This document shows, piece by piece, positions 31,066-39,298 of a stretch of 64,000 nt of DNA (positions within the stretch are counted from its first letter, which is position 1; each line of letters opens with the position of its first letter). A program made the translations under genes and the position numbers. Below the pieces are notes generated by a model. It did not search any database. It was not told the DNA's origin and saw only the letters and a program-made list of their open reading frames with translations. The stretch is from Sporichthyaceae bacterium (GTDB lineage: Bacteria > Actinomycetota > Actinomycetes > Sporichthyales > Sporichthyaceae), in assembly GCA_036269075.1 (NCBI GenBank), contig DATASX010000036.1:62001-126000 (forward strand), in the 5' to 3' direction.

Positions 31066-32132
31066 GGGATCTCCTTCCGGGCCAGGCCCAGCGCTTCCAG
31101 GACCGGTTCGTCGGAGAACCGGAACGCGTCCAGGCCTGCTTCGCTCTCGAGTTGGACCGGCGCCCAGGACGGCACCGCGAACAGGTCACCGGCGCTCAAC
31201 CGGTAGGTCTCGGCGCCGACGTGAGCGACGCCGGACCCGGAGAACACCTGCCACACAGCGGATCCGGCGATCCGGATCCGCACCGTCGCCGCGCCCGGAC
31301 GCAGTCGGTGCATCTCGCACCGCATTGTCGACAGGCAGTCGCCGCCGGTCGCCGGGTCGGTGAACCGCACCGCGGCATGGCCCGGCGAGACCACTGCGGG
31401 GTGCCCCTCGTCCTCGAGCTCCAGCTGTGCGCGCAGTGCGGCGTCGGTGTGCTCCCAGCGGTAGGCCAGCAGCGGCGACGCGGTGCCGCGGGCCGCGCCC
31501 AACGGCGTCAACCCGGGATGGCCCCAGAGGCGTTCGTTACGGGATGCGGCAGGCGTCTGACGGGTACTCAGTTGATCCGGCCCGAACTCGAAGAAACTAG
31601 CCTCCAGCCGCTGGATCAACGGGATGTCCAGCCCGTCGATCCAGGCCATCGGGTGGTCGGTGGTGTTGTGGTGCTCGTGGAAGTGCATGCCCGGGGTGAG
31701 CAGCAGGTCCCCGCGACGCATGGCTACCGGGTCGCCCTCGACGTTGGTCCACACCCCGTCGCCGTCCACGACGAATCGGAAGGCGCTCTGCGTGTGGCGG
31801 TGAGCCGGCGCCTCCTCCCGCGGCCCGAGGTACTGGATCGCGCACCACAGGGTCGAGGTGGCGAACGGTGCGCCGGCCAGCCCCGGATTCGCCAGCGCGA
31901 TCGCCCGTCGTTCCCCGCCGCGCCCGACCGGGACCAGCTCACCGGACCGGGCCGCCAGCGGGTACAGCTGTCCCCAACGCCAGAGCATCGGCATCGCCTC
32001 GGGTGTCGGCGCCTGCGGCATCAGCCCGGCCAGTTGGGTCCACAGCGGCGCCAGGTGTGCCGCCGCGAAGTCGGCGTACAACTCCGCCAGGGCAGTGGCT
32101 TCGTCCGTGTTCGAGGACTCGGTGGCCGTCAT
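31062..32132 (-). CDS. Gentisate 1,2-dioxygenase
   Basis: 356 residues from ATG 32132 (GGGAG about 6 bp upstream); the frame extends to 32285 without a start signal. Bicupin architecture: first cupin with HRHTQSAFRFVVDGDG and GDLLLTPGMHFHEHHN (Fe ligands), PMAWIDGLDIPLIQRLEASFFE characteristic of gentisate dioxygenases, second cupin near RIAGSAVWQVFSGSGVAHV. It cleaves gentisate to maleylpyruvate with O2 and Fe(II). First gene of the six-gene minus-strand operon (32132 to 23418) and divergent from a PaaX-type regulator that probably controls it. Confidence 0.92.
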   Translation of the reverse strand: MTATESSNTDEATALAELYADFAAAHLAPLWTQLAGLMPQAPTPEAMPMLWRWGQLYPLAARSGELVPVGRGGERRAIALANPGLAGAPFATSTLWCAIQYLGPREEAPAHRHTQSAFRFVVDGDGVWTNVEGDPVAMRRGDLLLTPGMHFHEHHNTTDHPMAWIDGLDIPLIQRLEASFFEFGPDQLSTRQTPAASRNERLWGHPGLTPLGAARGTASPLLAYRWEHTDAALRAQLELEDEGHPAVVSPGHAAVRFTDPATGGDCLSTMRCEMHRLRPGAATVRIRIAGSAVWQVFSGSGVAHVGAETYRLSAGDLFAVPSWAPVQLESEAGLDAFRFSDEPVLEALGLARKEIP

Positions 32133-32239
32133 CGTTTCTCCCGCTGCTCGGGTCGCCCGTCCGCCGCCGGGGCCTGCCCCAACGGTGGCGTCTCGTAGTT
32201 CCCGCCGTCGATGAGTCCGAAGTCTGCCGCCCCGATCCG

Positions 32240-32308
32240 AAACATTCAACAGACGTCCGGTGGATGTTTGAAACAGTTCCGACACCGGGTGGTCTCCGCA
32301 GGTGTCGG
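32240..32308. promoter_or_regulatory. Inverted repeats in the gentisate operon/paaX-like divergent promoter
   Basis: The 248-bp gap contains AAACATTC (32240-32247) and its near reverse complement GGATGTTT (32262-32269), about two helical turns apart and AT-richer than the surroundings. It also contains a perfect pair CCGACACC (32279-32286) / GGTGTCGG (32301-32308). Either could be the binding site of the PaaX-like protein; the second could also form an RNA hairpin in its leader. Confidence 0.4.
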
Positions 32309-32380
32309 ACCGCCCGGACCCGCCGGCCCCGGCCGTAAGCTGCCGCAGCAGAAGTCGAGGCCGGAGCAGAGGGGACGGCG

Positions 32381-33178
32381 GTGAAAGCGCGCTCGCTGGT
32401 GTTCGACTTGTTCGGCGACTACCTGCGCTACCGCGGCGGCGCGGTCCGACTGCGAGCGCTGATCGAACTGATGGGCGCTTTCGACGTCCCCGAGCCCTCG
32501 GTCCGCGTGGTGGTCACCCGCATGCGGTCCGAGGGCTGGCTGCAGGGCACCCGCAGCGGACGCGAGGCCAGCTACGGGCTGACCGACGCATCCTGGCGGC
32601 TGCTCGACGAGGGCCGGTCGCGGATCTTCGACCGGGAGCGGAACGCCTGGGACGGCTGCTGGCACATGGTCATGTACCAGGTCCCGGAGACCGAACGGGC
32701 GCTGCGTGAGCAGATGCGGAAGAAGTTGGCCTGGCTCGGGTTCGGGCCGATGTCCGCATCGGTCTGGGTCAGCCCGCACGACCGCACCGCGTCGATCCGC
32801 GACGAGTTCGGGGGGCACGAGACCGTGTCGCTCGACGTGCTGCACGCCCGGTCCGACGGTCCGGCGTACGACCGCGACATAGCGCTGCGGTGCTGGGACC
32901 TGGCGGCGCTGGACCACGACTACGCCGAACTGCGCAAGCAGTACGAACTGAGGTTGACCCGCTACCGGGCCGGCGAGTTCAGCGGCCGCGGCGCGCTCAC
33001 CGAACGAATGCTGCTGGTCCACGACTACCGGATGTTCCCGTTCCGGGATCCCGACCTGCCGCTGGAGCTGCTGCCCACGGCCTGGTCCGGACGCGAGGCG
33101 CACGAAGTGTTCCTCGAGGCCCACGAGTCGCTGCGCGGCCCGGCCGAGGCCTACGTCGACGAAGTGCTGGCCGGGTAG
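32381..33178 (+). CDS. PaaX-family transcriptional regulator
   Basis: 265 residues from GTG 32381. N-terminal winged helix (SLVFDLFGDYLRYRGGAVRL, VVTRMRSEGWL, SGREASYGLTDASWRLL), then the PaaX central domain (WHMVMYQVPETERALREQMRKKLAWLGFGPMSASVWVSP) and the C-terminal domain with LLVHDYRMFPFRDPDLPLELLP. PaaX repressors respond to aryl-CoA thioesters (phenylacetyl-CoA in the type protein), which fits an operon that makes aryl-CoA intermediates. It is divergent from gentisate dioxygenase. Its stop lies 12 bp from the convergent secreted protein. Confidence 0.92.
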   Translation: MKARSLVFDLFGDYLRYRGGAVRLRALIELMGAFDVPEPSVRVVVTRMRSEGWLQGTRSGREASYGLTDASWRLLDEGRSRIFDRERNAWDGCWHMVMYQVPETERALREQMRKKLAWLGFGPMSASVWVSPHDRTASIRDEFGGHETVSLDVLHARSDGPAYDRDIALRCWDLAALDHDYAELRKQYELRLTRYRAGEFSGRGALTERMLLVHDYRMFPFRDPDLPLELLPTAWSGREAHEVFLEAHESLRGPAEAYVDEVLAG

Positions 33179-33190
33179 GTGCCCGGGGGC

Positions 33191-33685
33191 CTACTTCTGT
33201 TGCAGGCTGTCCAGGTAGTCGGCGAACTGACTGGCCGTCAGATCGAACGGCTGCAGGACCGGGTGCAGAGCGGTCGCGCCGGCGCGGGTGCTCGAGGACA
33301 TCGCCGAGAGCACGCCGTTGGCCTGTGGGTTGAACGCGGCGAAGGGGGCGGCGCCGGACCGGCCTGCCGCGATCATCTGCGCGGCACCGGGCTGCGTGGC
33401 GGCGAACGCCTGCGGCCCGGATCCTTCGGCCAGGAACACCTGCTTGGTCAACGGCGCCGCCTGCGCCGGGAACTGCGCCAGCCCGAGGTTCGCCATCGAG
33501 GTCCCGATGCCGTAGACCTCCGGGATGGCCAGCTTCGAGCCGGTGGCCATGTAGTCCATCAGGTTGGACCAGCCGGTGACCCGGGGCGGGTCGTCGGCCG
33601 CGGCGGCCCGGGCGCACGGGGCGAGCGCCGGCCCACCGACGAGCAGAACCACCAGGGGTGCGATGTGACGGCGGGTCAGTCTCAT
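33191..33685 (-). CDS. Secreted protein of unknown function, last gene of transporter operon
   Basis: 164 residues. Signal peptide at residues 1-28 (TRRHIAPLVVLLVGGPALAP, cleavage near ARA-AA). The mature ~135 residues are low in charge, Ala/Pro/Gln-rich, with repeated short hydrophobic motifs (ANLGLAQFPAQAAPL, QPGAAQMIAAG) and no recognised domain. It resembles in style the longer secreted proteins at 37958 and 48140 (name-like segment PEVYGIGTSMANLG), though without the C-terminal membrane anchor. The ATG overlaps the LivG-type stop (ATGA), so it is translated with the transporter and may be an extracytoplasmic accessory. Confidence 0.6.
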   Translation of the reverse strand: MRLTRRHIAPLVVLLVGGPALAPCARAAAADDPPRVTGWSNLMDYMATGSKLAIPEVYGIGTSMANLGLAQFPAQAAPLTKQVFLAEGSGPQAFAATQPGAAQMIAAGRSGAAPFAAFNPQANGVLSAMSSSTRAGATALHPVLQPFDLTASQFADYLDSLQQK

Positions 33686-34464
33686 GCCACAGCCTCCTTG
33701 CCGAGATAGGCGGATCGGACGTCCTCACTGGCCCGGACGTCGGCCGGGGTGCCGGCCATCAACGGCCGGCCGAAGTCGAGCACGAAGATCCAGTCGCAGA
33801 TGTCGAGCACCAGGCTCATGTCGTGCTCGACCATCAGGATGCCGATCTCCCGCCGGTCGACCAACTCGCGCAGCAGCCGGCCGAACTGGTGGCTCTCGGC
33901 CGGGTCCAGGCCGCTGGACGGCTCGTCCAGCAGCAGGACCTGCGGGCGCCGGGCCATCGCCCGGGCCAGCTCGACCAACCGGCCCTGCCCGGTGGACAGC
34001 GATCCGACGACCCGGTCGGCCAACGGCAGCAGACCCGTGTCGGCCAGGACTTGATCGGCCGTCCGGCGCATCTCCCGCCGCCGGCCGCGGCCCGCGTGGC
34101 GCAGCCCGAGCTGCGAGATCGGGTCCCAGCTCAGCCAGCGGGCCTCGGCGGCGAACTCGACGTTCTCCCGCACGGTCATCGAGGTGAACAGCTCCAGCCG
34201 CTGGAACGTTCGGCCCAGGCCCAGGCGAGCCCGGGACGACGGGCCGTGCCGAGCGAGGTCGGTGCCGTTGAGTCGGACTGTGCCTGCGTCCGCGACCTGC
34301 AAGCCGCTGCACACGTTGAACAGCGTGGTCTTGCCCGCGCCGTTCGGGCCGATCAGCCCGGTGATGCGCCCGGGCGGGGCGTGCACCCCGACACCGTCCA
34401 GCGCGGTCAGGCCGCCGAACTTGACGACCACGCCGTCGGCCCGCAAGCCCTCCGCAGCGCTCAT
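33682..34464 (-). CDS. livG: ABC transporter ATPase, LivG type (module A)
   Basis: 260 residues from ATG 34464, overlapping the LivF-type stop; the open frame beyond is a shadow of that gene. Walker A LIGPNGAGKTTLFN, Q-loop in RTFQRLELF, the divergent signature LSTGQGRLVELARAM (STGQ in place of SGGQ), Walker B VLLLDEPSSGLDP and H-loop MVEHDMS. The insert between Walker A and signature and the C-terminal GKEAVA-like end are typical of LivG. It energises branched-chain-type import with LivF. It is the only LivG in the two-module cluster. Confidence 0.9.
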   Translation of the reverse strand: MSAAEGLRADGVVVKFGGLTALDGVGVHAPPGRITGLIGPNGAGKTTLFNVCSGLQVADAGTVRLNGTDLARHGPSSRARLGLGRTFQRLELFTSMTVRENVEFAAEARWLSWDPISQLGLRHAGRGRRREMRRTADQVLADTGLLPLADRVVGSLSTGQGRLVELARAMARRPQVLLLDEPSSGLDPAESHQFGRLLRELVDRREIGILMVEHDMSLVLDICDWIFVLDFGRPLMAGTPADVRASEDVRSAYLGKEAVA

Positions 34465-35162
34465 GCGACACCTTCCCCGAGGTAGCGCTCGAACACCGCG
34501 CCGCCCTGGCACTGCGCGGGCTCGCCGACGAACACGATGCGGCCCTTCTGGAGCACGTAGACGTAGTCGGCGATCGCCAGCGCGCGATGCACGTACTGCT
34601 CGACGATCAGCAACGAGACGCCCTTGGCCCGCAACACCTCGATCGCGGCGAAGATCTCGTCGATCACGACCGGCGCCAGACCCACCGACAGCTCGTCGAT
34701 CATCAGCAGCGACGGGCTGGTCACCAGGGCCCGGGCCACGGCCAGCATCTGCTGCTGGCCACCGGACATCGTCCCGGCGATCTGCTTCAGCCGCTGGCCC
34801 AGCACTGGGAAGTATTCGACCGCGGTCTGGACCGCCGTGGCACGATTCTTTCCGCGCACGTGCATCGCCAGGTTTTCCGCAACCGTCAGGTTGCGGAAGA
34901 TGCCTCGACCCTCGGGGATCAGGCACACGCCGGCGGCGACCCGGTCGTGCGGCGCCGCGGTGCGCAGGGACTCGCCGCGCCACACCACGTCGCCACCGGT
35001 GATCGGCACCAGACCGGCCACCGACTTGAGCAACGTCGTCTTGCCCGCGCCGTTGGAACCGAGCAGGGCCACCGCGGAACCGGTTGGGACGGTCAGCCCG
35101 ACCTCGTGCAGCACCTCGGTCCGGCCGTACCCGGCTCGCACGCCGCGCAGTTGCAGCGTCAT
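34461..35162 (-). CDS. livF: ABC transporter ATPase, LivF type (module A)
   Basis: 233 residues from ATG 35162. Walker A ALLGSNGAGKTTLLKSV, LIPEGRGIFRNLTVAENL (LivF hallmark), signature MSGGQQQMLAVARAL, Walker B LLMIDELSVGLAP and the EQYVHRAL H-loop region. Overlaps both neighbours by 4 bp (permease stop upstream, LivG start downstream), showing tight translational coupling within module A. Confidence 0.92.
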   Translation of the reverse strand: MTLQLRGVRAGYGRTEVLHEVGLTVPTGSAVALLGSNGAGKTTLLKSVAGLVPITGGDVVWRGESLRTAAPHDRVAAGVCLIPEGRGIFRNLTVAENLAMHVRGKNRATAVQTAVEYFPVLGQRLKQIAGTMSGGQQQMLAVARALVTSPSLLMIDELSVGLAPVVIDEIFAAIEVLRAKGVSLLIVEQYVHRALAIADYVYVLQKGRIVFVGEPAQCQGGAVFERYLGEGVA

Positions 35163-37111
35163 CTGCCCACCTCTCCGGCCAAGCGCTGCCGCGCCCGTGA
35201 CCGGTTGGCGGCGACCCGTGACGGTCCGTCAGCAGACAACCGCGCCCAAGCGGTAGTGGCGCGCAACATGTCCAGCCCACCGACCATCCCGTTCGGCGCC
35301 TGGGCGAAGAGAATCGCGCCCAGCCCGAAGGCGACCGTCTGGTAGTTGATGACCTCGGCCGAGGTGAAGAACGCCGCGACGACCACCAGCAGACCGGTAG
35401 CCAGCACCGCTCCGCCGAGCGTCGCCGCCCCGGCCGCGACAAGCACGGCAACCCAGATCAGCGAGTGGAAGAACGTGAAGCTCGACGTGCTCACGCTGGT
35501 CACCTGCGCGCCCAGCAGTCCACCGGCGATCGCCGCGAAGAATCCGCTGGCGCAGAAGACCAGCGCCCGGGCCGCCGTGGTATTCACGCCGAGGGTCTCC
35601 ACCGCGACGTTGCTGTCCGCGGTGGCGCGCAGCACGCGACCCAGCCGGGTAGCCCGCAGGATCTCGATCGCGACGATCGAGACGACGGCGATCACCAGCA
35701 CGAACCAGTAGAACGAACCGGTGCCGTCGAGCGTGTGCCCGAACACCCGGGGACGCTGGATCGCGATCTGTCCGGCGACGCCGAACACGGCCCCGGTGCC
35801 GAACAGCAGGTTCTGGAACAGCACTCCGAAACCGAAGGTGGCCAGGGCCAGGAACAGCCCGGACAGCCGGACGGCGGGGATCGACAGCAGGCCCGCGATC
35901 GGGACCACGATAAGCCCGGACAGCAGCAGTGCGGGCAGGAACGGAACGCCGTGCTGCTGCAGGTGGCCGAGGGTGGTGGCGCCGAGCGCGACGAAAACCG
36001 CGTGGCACAAGGAGATCTGTCGCGACAGGCCGAGCAGCAGGCTGAGGCTGCTGAACACCACGAGCATCGCCAACGCCGTCGTAGCTGTGGTGATCCGGCT
36101 GTCCGTGGCCACAGCCGGGACGACCGCCGCGACGGCGATGATCCCGCCGATGACCCAGACCGGGAACCGGCGCGCGCCGGCGGTCAGCGTCGCGACGGTC
36201 CTGCGCGGCGCGCTGTTGCGGGTCAGCTCGGTGAAGCTGCCCTTCCTGCTGACCAGCAGCACCCCGAACAACGCGATGAACGGAAGGCTGTTCGGGATGC
36301 CCGCCAGCCAAGGGTGCGAGTCGGCGACACCGCTGACCCACTTGGTCGACAGCTGGCCGATCACCCCGAGCCCGATCGCACCGGAGTAGGCGATCGGAAG
36401 ACTCGTGAGTCGGCCCAGTGCCGCCGCACCGAAGGCCTGCACGACCAGCAGGGTCAGCAGCAGTGCGTCGACGCCGAGGATCGGGGCCAACAGCACACCG
36501 GCCAGGGAGGCGAACGACGAGCCGAGCATCCAGGCCAGCGTGGTGGTTCGCGATGCGTCGGCGCCGGTGAGTTCGGTCAGGTGCGGGTCGTCGACCACCG
36601 CGCGCATGTCCAGCCCGGTCTGGGTGCGCCGGAAGAACATCGCCAGCGCCAGCCCGGCCGCACCGGCGATCAGTGTGATCGCGATCTGGTCGTACCCGAC
36701 GTTGACGCCGGGCAGCCGGACCACCCGCGACGGGAAGATCTGCGGGACCGGTCGGTTGGTCGGCCCGTAGCCGATGATCACCAGGCCCTGCAGTGCGACC
36801 AGCAGGCCGATGGACACAACCACGTAGGCCGCCGAACCGGCACCTTGCAATCGCCGGAACAACGCCCGGTCGACGATCACCCCGATCAGCGGACCCAGCC
36901 CGAGCACGACCAGCAGCAACGCGACCACGCTCGGCAGGCCCCAGGAGACCGTCAACGTGTAGTACGCGTAAGCACTGACCATCGCGATCGTGCCGTGCGC
37001 GAAATTGAACACCCCGGAGGTCGTGTACGTGACGACCAGGCCCATCGCGGCCAGGGCGTAGATCGACCCGGAGGTGATCCCCAGGACGAGGAATGGCAGA
37101 TAGTCCCGCAT
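35159..37111 (-). CDS. Fused LivH-LivM permease (module A)
   Basis: 650 residues. The N-terminal half is LivH (LPFLVLGITSGSIYALAAMG, TYTTSGVFNFAHGTIAM, DDPHLTELTGADASRT) and the C-terminal half LivM (LSLLLGLSRQISLCHAVFVALG, VRLSGLFLALATFGFG, LGVNTTAARALVFC), joined by a ~60-residue segment around residue 300. About sixteen membrane helices are expected. In most bacteria these are separate subunits of a heterodimer; a single chain fixes 1:1 stoichiometry. Same fusion in module B (45365-47272). Substrate unknown; receptors in the cluster are not typical amino-acid receptors. Confidence 0.92.
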   Translation of the reverse strand: MRDYLPFLVLGITSGSIYALAAMGLVVTYTTSGVFNFAHGTIAMVSAYAYYTLTVSWGLPSVVALLLVVLGLGPLIGVIVDRALFRRLQGAGSAAYVVVSIGLLVALQGLVIIGYGPTNRPVPQIFPSRVVRLPGVNVGYDQIAITLIAGAAGLALAMFFRRTQTGLDMRAVVDDPHLTELTGADASRTTTLAWMLGSSFASLAGVLLAPILGVDALLLTLLVVQAFGAAALGRLTSLPIAYSGAIGLGVIGQLSTKWVSGVADSHPWLAGIPNSLPFIALFGVLLVSRKGSFTELTRNSAPRRTVATLTAGARRFPVWVIGGIIAVAAVVPAVATDSRITTATTALAMLVVFSSLSLLLGLSRQISLCHAVFVALGATTLGHLQQHGVPFLPALLLSGLIVVPIAGLLSIPAVRLSGLFLALATFGFGVLFQNLLFGTGAVFGVAGQIAIQRPRVFGHTLDGTGSFYWFVLVIAVVSIVAIEILRATRLGRVLRATADSNVAVETLGVNTTAARALVFCASGFFAAIAGGLLGAQVTSVSTSSFTFFHSLIWVAVLVAAGAATLGGAVLATGLLVVVAAFFTSAEVINYQTVAFGLGAILFAQAPNGMVGGLDMLRATTAWARLSADGPSRVAANRSRARQRLAGEVGR

Positions 37112-37124
37112 GGTCTCCGCCTGC

Positions 37125-37955
37125 CTACCGGTCCGCGCCCAGGCACAGCGCGCACCGCTCGACGTCGGCGGGCAACTCCTCCGCGCCGAGCAGAGTCTCC
37201 TCCGCGGCGGCGAGCATCACGCAGTCGGCCAGGTGCACATAGCGCCCGCCCGGGATTCCGACCAGCGCCCGGGTTCCGCCGGCCACCGGCGCGACGGTCT
37301 CGGACTTGGTCGCTGCCCGCTCCAGGAATCCACGGAGCAGGACGCTGCGGCGCACTCGCAGTCGGCGGCGCAGGCGCAGCGGCCCCGCGGCCGCCCCGAA
37401 GCCGCACACGACCAGACCGACCACCGCGATGGCCGTCGCGGTGAAGGCCGAACTCGGGCTGGTGACCGTCGCGGCCCGCAGGTAGCCCGAGACCAGGAAC
37501 GCCAACGCCACCAGGGCTGCCGCTGCCGAGACCCCCAGGTTTCGCAGCATGTCCCGCGGCAGCAACGCCGCCCCGCCCGACTGCACGCGCAGCGCCGCAG
37601 CGGCCGGGACCGGGGCCGGTCGGTAGGCCCGGGTGGAGCGGTCGGTGCCGGACCGGTCGGTCTCGGCCTCCACCGAAGGTGACTCCCCGTCAGCCAGCTT
37701 CAGGATCGCGGCCTCGATGCGGTCGAGCTTGCGCCATTCGTCATGCATGTCTGCCGACATGTACAGCGTGGCCCCGACCCCGAGCAGGAAGACCCCGCCG
37801 AGGCCGCCGGAGACGAGGTACGCCAGTTCCTCGGCCACGTACGGCGAGGACGCCACCCCGTGGTACCCAAGGATCAGCGTGACGATGCCCGCGATCACAC
37901 ACACGATTGCGGCCACCCGGTCCCACTGCGATCGCAGGATGGTCAGCAAGTCCAC
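37125..37955 (-). CDS. Unrecognised membrane protein with C-terminal H-x3-C...C-x2-C motif (module A)
   Basis: 276 residues from GTG 37955. N-terminal part: QWDR, a membrane helix (~14-32), GYHGVASSPYVAEELAYLVSGG, a second helix, then SADMHDEWRKLDRIEAAI, a juxtamembrane coiled stretch. A variable linker (85-125) leads to two more helices (~140-190) and a basic cytoplasmic region ending with His241, Cys245, Cys268 and Cys271. The metal-site-like spacing recalls Ada-type zinc modules. In module B the same two halves are separate overlapping genes (47811-48143 and 47269-47814). I know no family for it. It sits 13 bp before the fused permease, suggesting a permease-associated regulator or assembly factor. 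Confidence 0.8.
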   Translation of the reverse strand: MDLLTILRSQWDRVAAIVCVIAGIVTLILGYHGVASSPYVAEELAYLVSGGLGGVFLLGVGATLYMSADMHDEWRKLDRIEAAILKLADGESPSVEAETDRSGTDRSTRAYRPAPVPAAAALRVQSGGAALLPRDMLRNLGVSAAAALVALAFLVSGYLRAATVTSPSSAFTATAIAVVGLVVCGFGAAAGPLRLRRRLRVRRSVLLRGFLERAATKSETVAPVAGGTRALVGIPGGRYVHLADCVMLAAAEETLLGAEELPADVERCALCLGADR

Positions 37956-37957
37956 GG

Positions 37958-39298
37958 CTACCGCACTCCCTTAACCCGCCAGAGCAACGAAAACAGCAGT
38001 GCCAGGCACGCCCCGACCGCGGTGATCAGGTAGAGCGCGCCGATGCGGCCACGAAGGCCGGTCAAGGAGGCGACGGTGTTCACCGTCGGCGCGGCCGCCA
38101 ACGACACGGTCCGCCGCGGCGGTTCGCCGACCGGAGCCGCGAGGACCGTGGGAATTCCCCCGGCCCCGGCCGCCGGGTCCGTACCGAAGCCGATCGGCGC
38201 AACCGCCGGCCCCGCGGCACCCGCCCCGACACTCGGTGTGGCGGCGCCCGTCACAGCCGGAGCACTCGCTCCGGTGAGCGGTCCGCCTCCGGACAACTCC
38301 GCCAACGGCGTCAACGAGTTGGAGTCGCCGAGGATCCAGCTACCGGCGTCGCCGATCACCGTGCGGGCGACGCCCACCGGTGATCCGTGGAACGGCAACG
38401 CACCGCGTTGCACGATCTGGACGCCGGCCGCCGAGGCTCCCCCGGCGACGTCCTGGGCCCCGGCCAACGAGACCGTCAACCCGGACTGCTTCAGCGCATC
38501 GTTCACCGCGTCCAGCGCGGGCTTGTCGGCCGGGCCCTGACCGGCGGCGGGAAGCACGATCCCGTTCGGTCCGATCCCCACCTCCTGCCCGAGCACCGAG
38601 GCCCCGGTGACGTCGGTGGTCGACGTCGTCGTGGGCCTGCTCTGTCCGGGCTTCAGCACGCTGATGCTGCGCACGTGCACCTCGGCGATCTTGAGCACGC
38701 CGATGTCGATGCCTCGGGTGAGGCTGTCGGCGGTCGAGGTCATCGTCCCGTCCGACGCGATCTCGACCGCGGAGGTCTGGGTGGACCCCGTGGTGCGGAC
38801 GACGCCCGCGGTCGGGCCCGCCGCGCGGGCCGAGGAGTGCGCGGTCCGGTCGTGCGAGGCCGCGTCGATCGCGAGGGTCCCGGTGGCGTCCTGCGCGGAC
38901 GCTTTCTGGGTGAGGTTCCCGTCGGTCACCACGTAGAACGGGTAGGTGAACGGGAAAGCCTGCCCGGTACCGACGTTGGCGACCGCGGGCAGGTTCACGA
39001 CCGTGTCGCCCGGATACGGCACCGAAGCGAACGACGTCGCGCCGCCGGTCGCGTTGACCACGGACTGCGAGATCGGGCCGCCCCCGTCGAAAAGTTGGTC
39101 GACGACGAGGAACCCGGGCAGGTCGTAGCTGGTCCGAACGCCGCTCGCCGTCGCCGTCCCCACCGCGGCACCGGTGCTGTCGGCGGGTGCGGCAGCCCGC
39201 GCGGCCGGCGTCAGCGCGAGGCCGCCGCCGACCACCGCCAGCACCCCGGTGGCGGTGGCCGCGCAGCGCACCGCGCGCCTACCCACGGCGCTACGCAC
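37958..39298 (-). CDS. Secreted protein with C-terminal membrane anchor (module A)
   Basis: 446 residues from GTG 39298 (a longer start at 39334 overlaps the receptor gene further). Signal peptide to about residue 35 (ATATGVLAVVGGGLALTPAARA). A ~330-residue beta-rich extracytoplasmic region with VPYPGDTVVNLP and FTYPFYVVTDG, and an Ala/Gly/Pro-rich stretch before one C-terminal helix (GALYLITAVGACLALLFSLLW) and a basic tail RVKGVR. A paralogue at 48140-49510 has the same layout and the PYPGDxxVxLP and YPFY blocks. Function unknown; position next to receptor and permease suggests a cell-envelope partner in substrate capture. It overlaps the receptor stop by 8 bp. Confidence 0.75.
   Translation of the reverse strand: MRSAVGRRAVRCAATATGVLAVVGGGLALTPAARAAAPADSTGAAVGTATASGVRTSYDLPGFLVVDQLFDGGGPISQSVVNATGGATSFASVPYPGDTVVNLPAVANVGTGQAFPFTYPFYVVTDGNLTQKASAQDATGTLAIDAASHDRTAHSSARAAGPTAGVVRTTGSTQTSAVEIASDGTMTSTADSLTRGIDIGVLKIAEVHVRSISVLKPGQSRPTTTSTTDVTGASVLGQEVGIGPNGIVLPAAGQGPADKPALDAVNDALKQSGLTVSLAGAQDVAGGASAAGVQIVQRGALPFHGSPVGVARTVIGDAGSWILGDSNSLTPLAELSGGGPLTGASAPAVTGAATPSVGAGAAGPAVAPIGFGTDPAAGAGGIPTVLAAPVGEPPRRTVSLAAAPTVNTVASLTGLRGRIGALYLITAVGACLALLFSLLWRVKGVR

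Noticed and set aside
33682-35451. A 589-codon frame spanning LivG and upstream DNA
   Set aside because: The upstream part is antisense-frame shadow of the LivF gene. LivG starts at the ATG overlapping the LivF stop.
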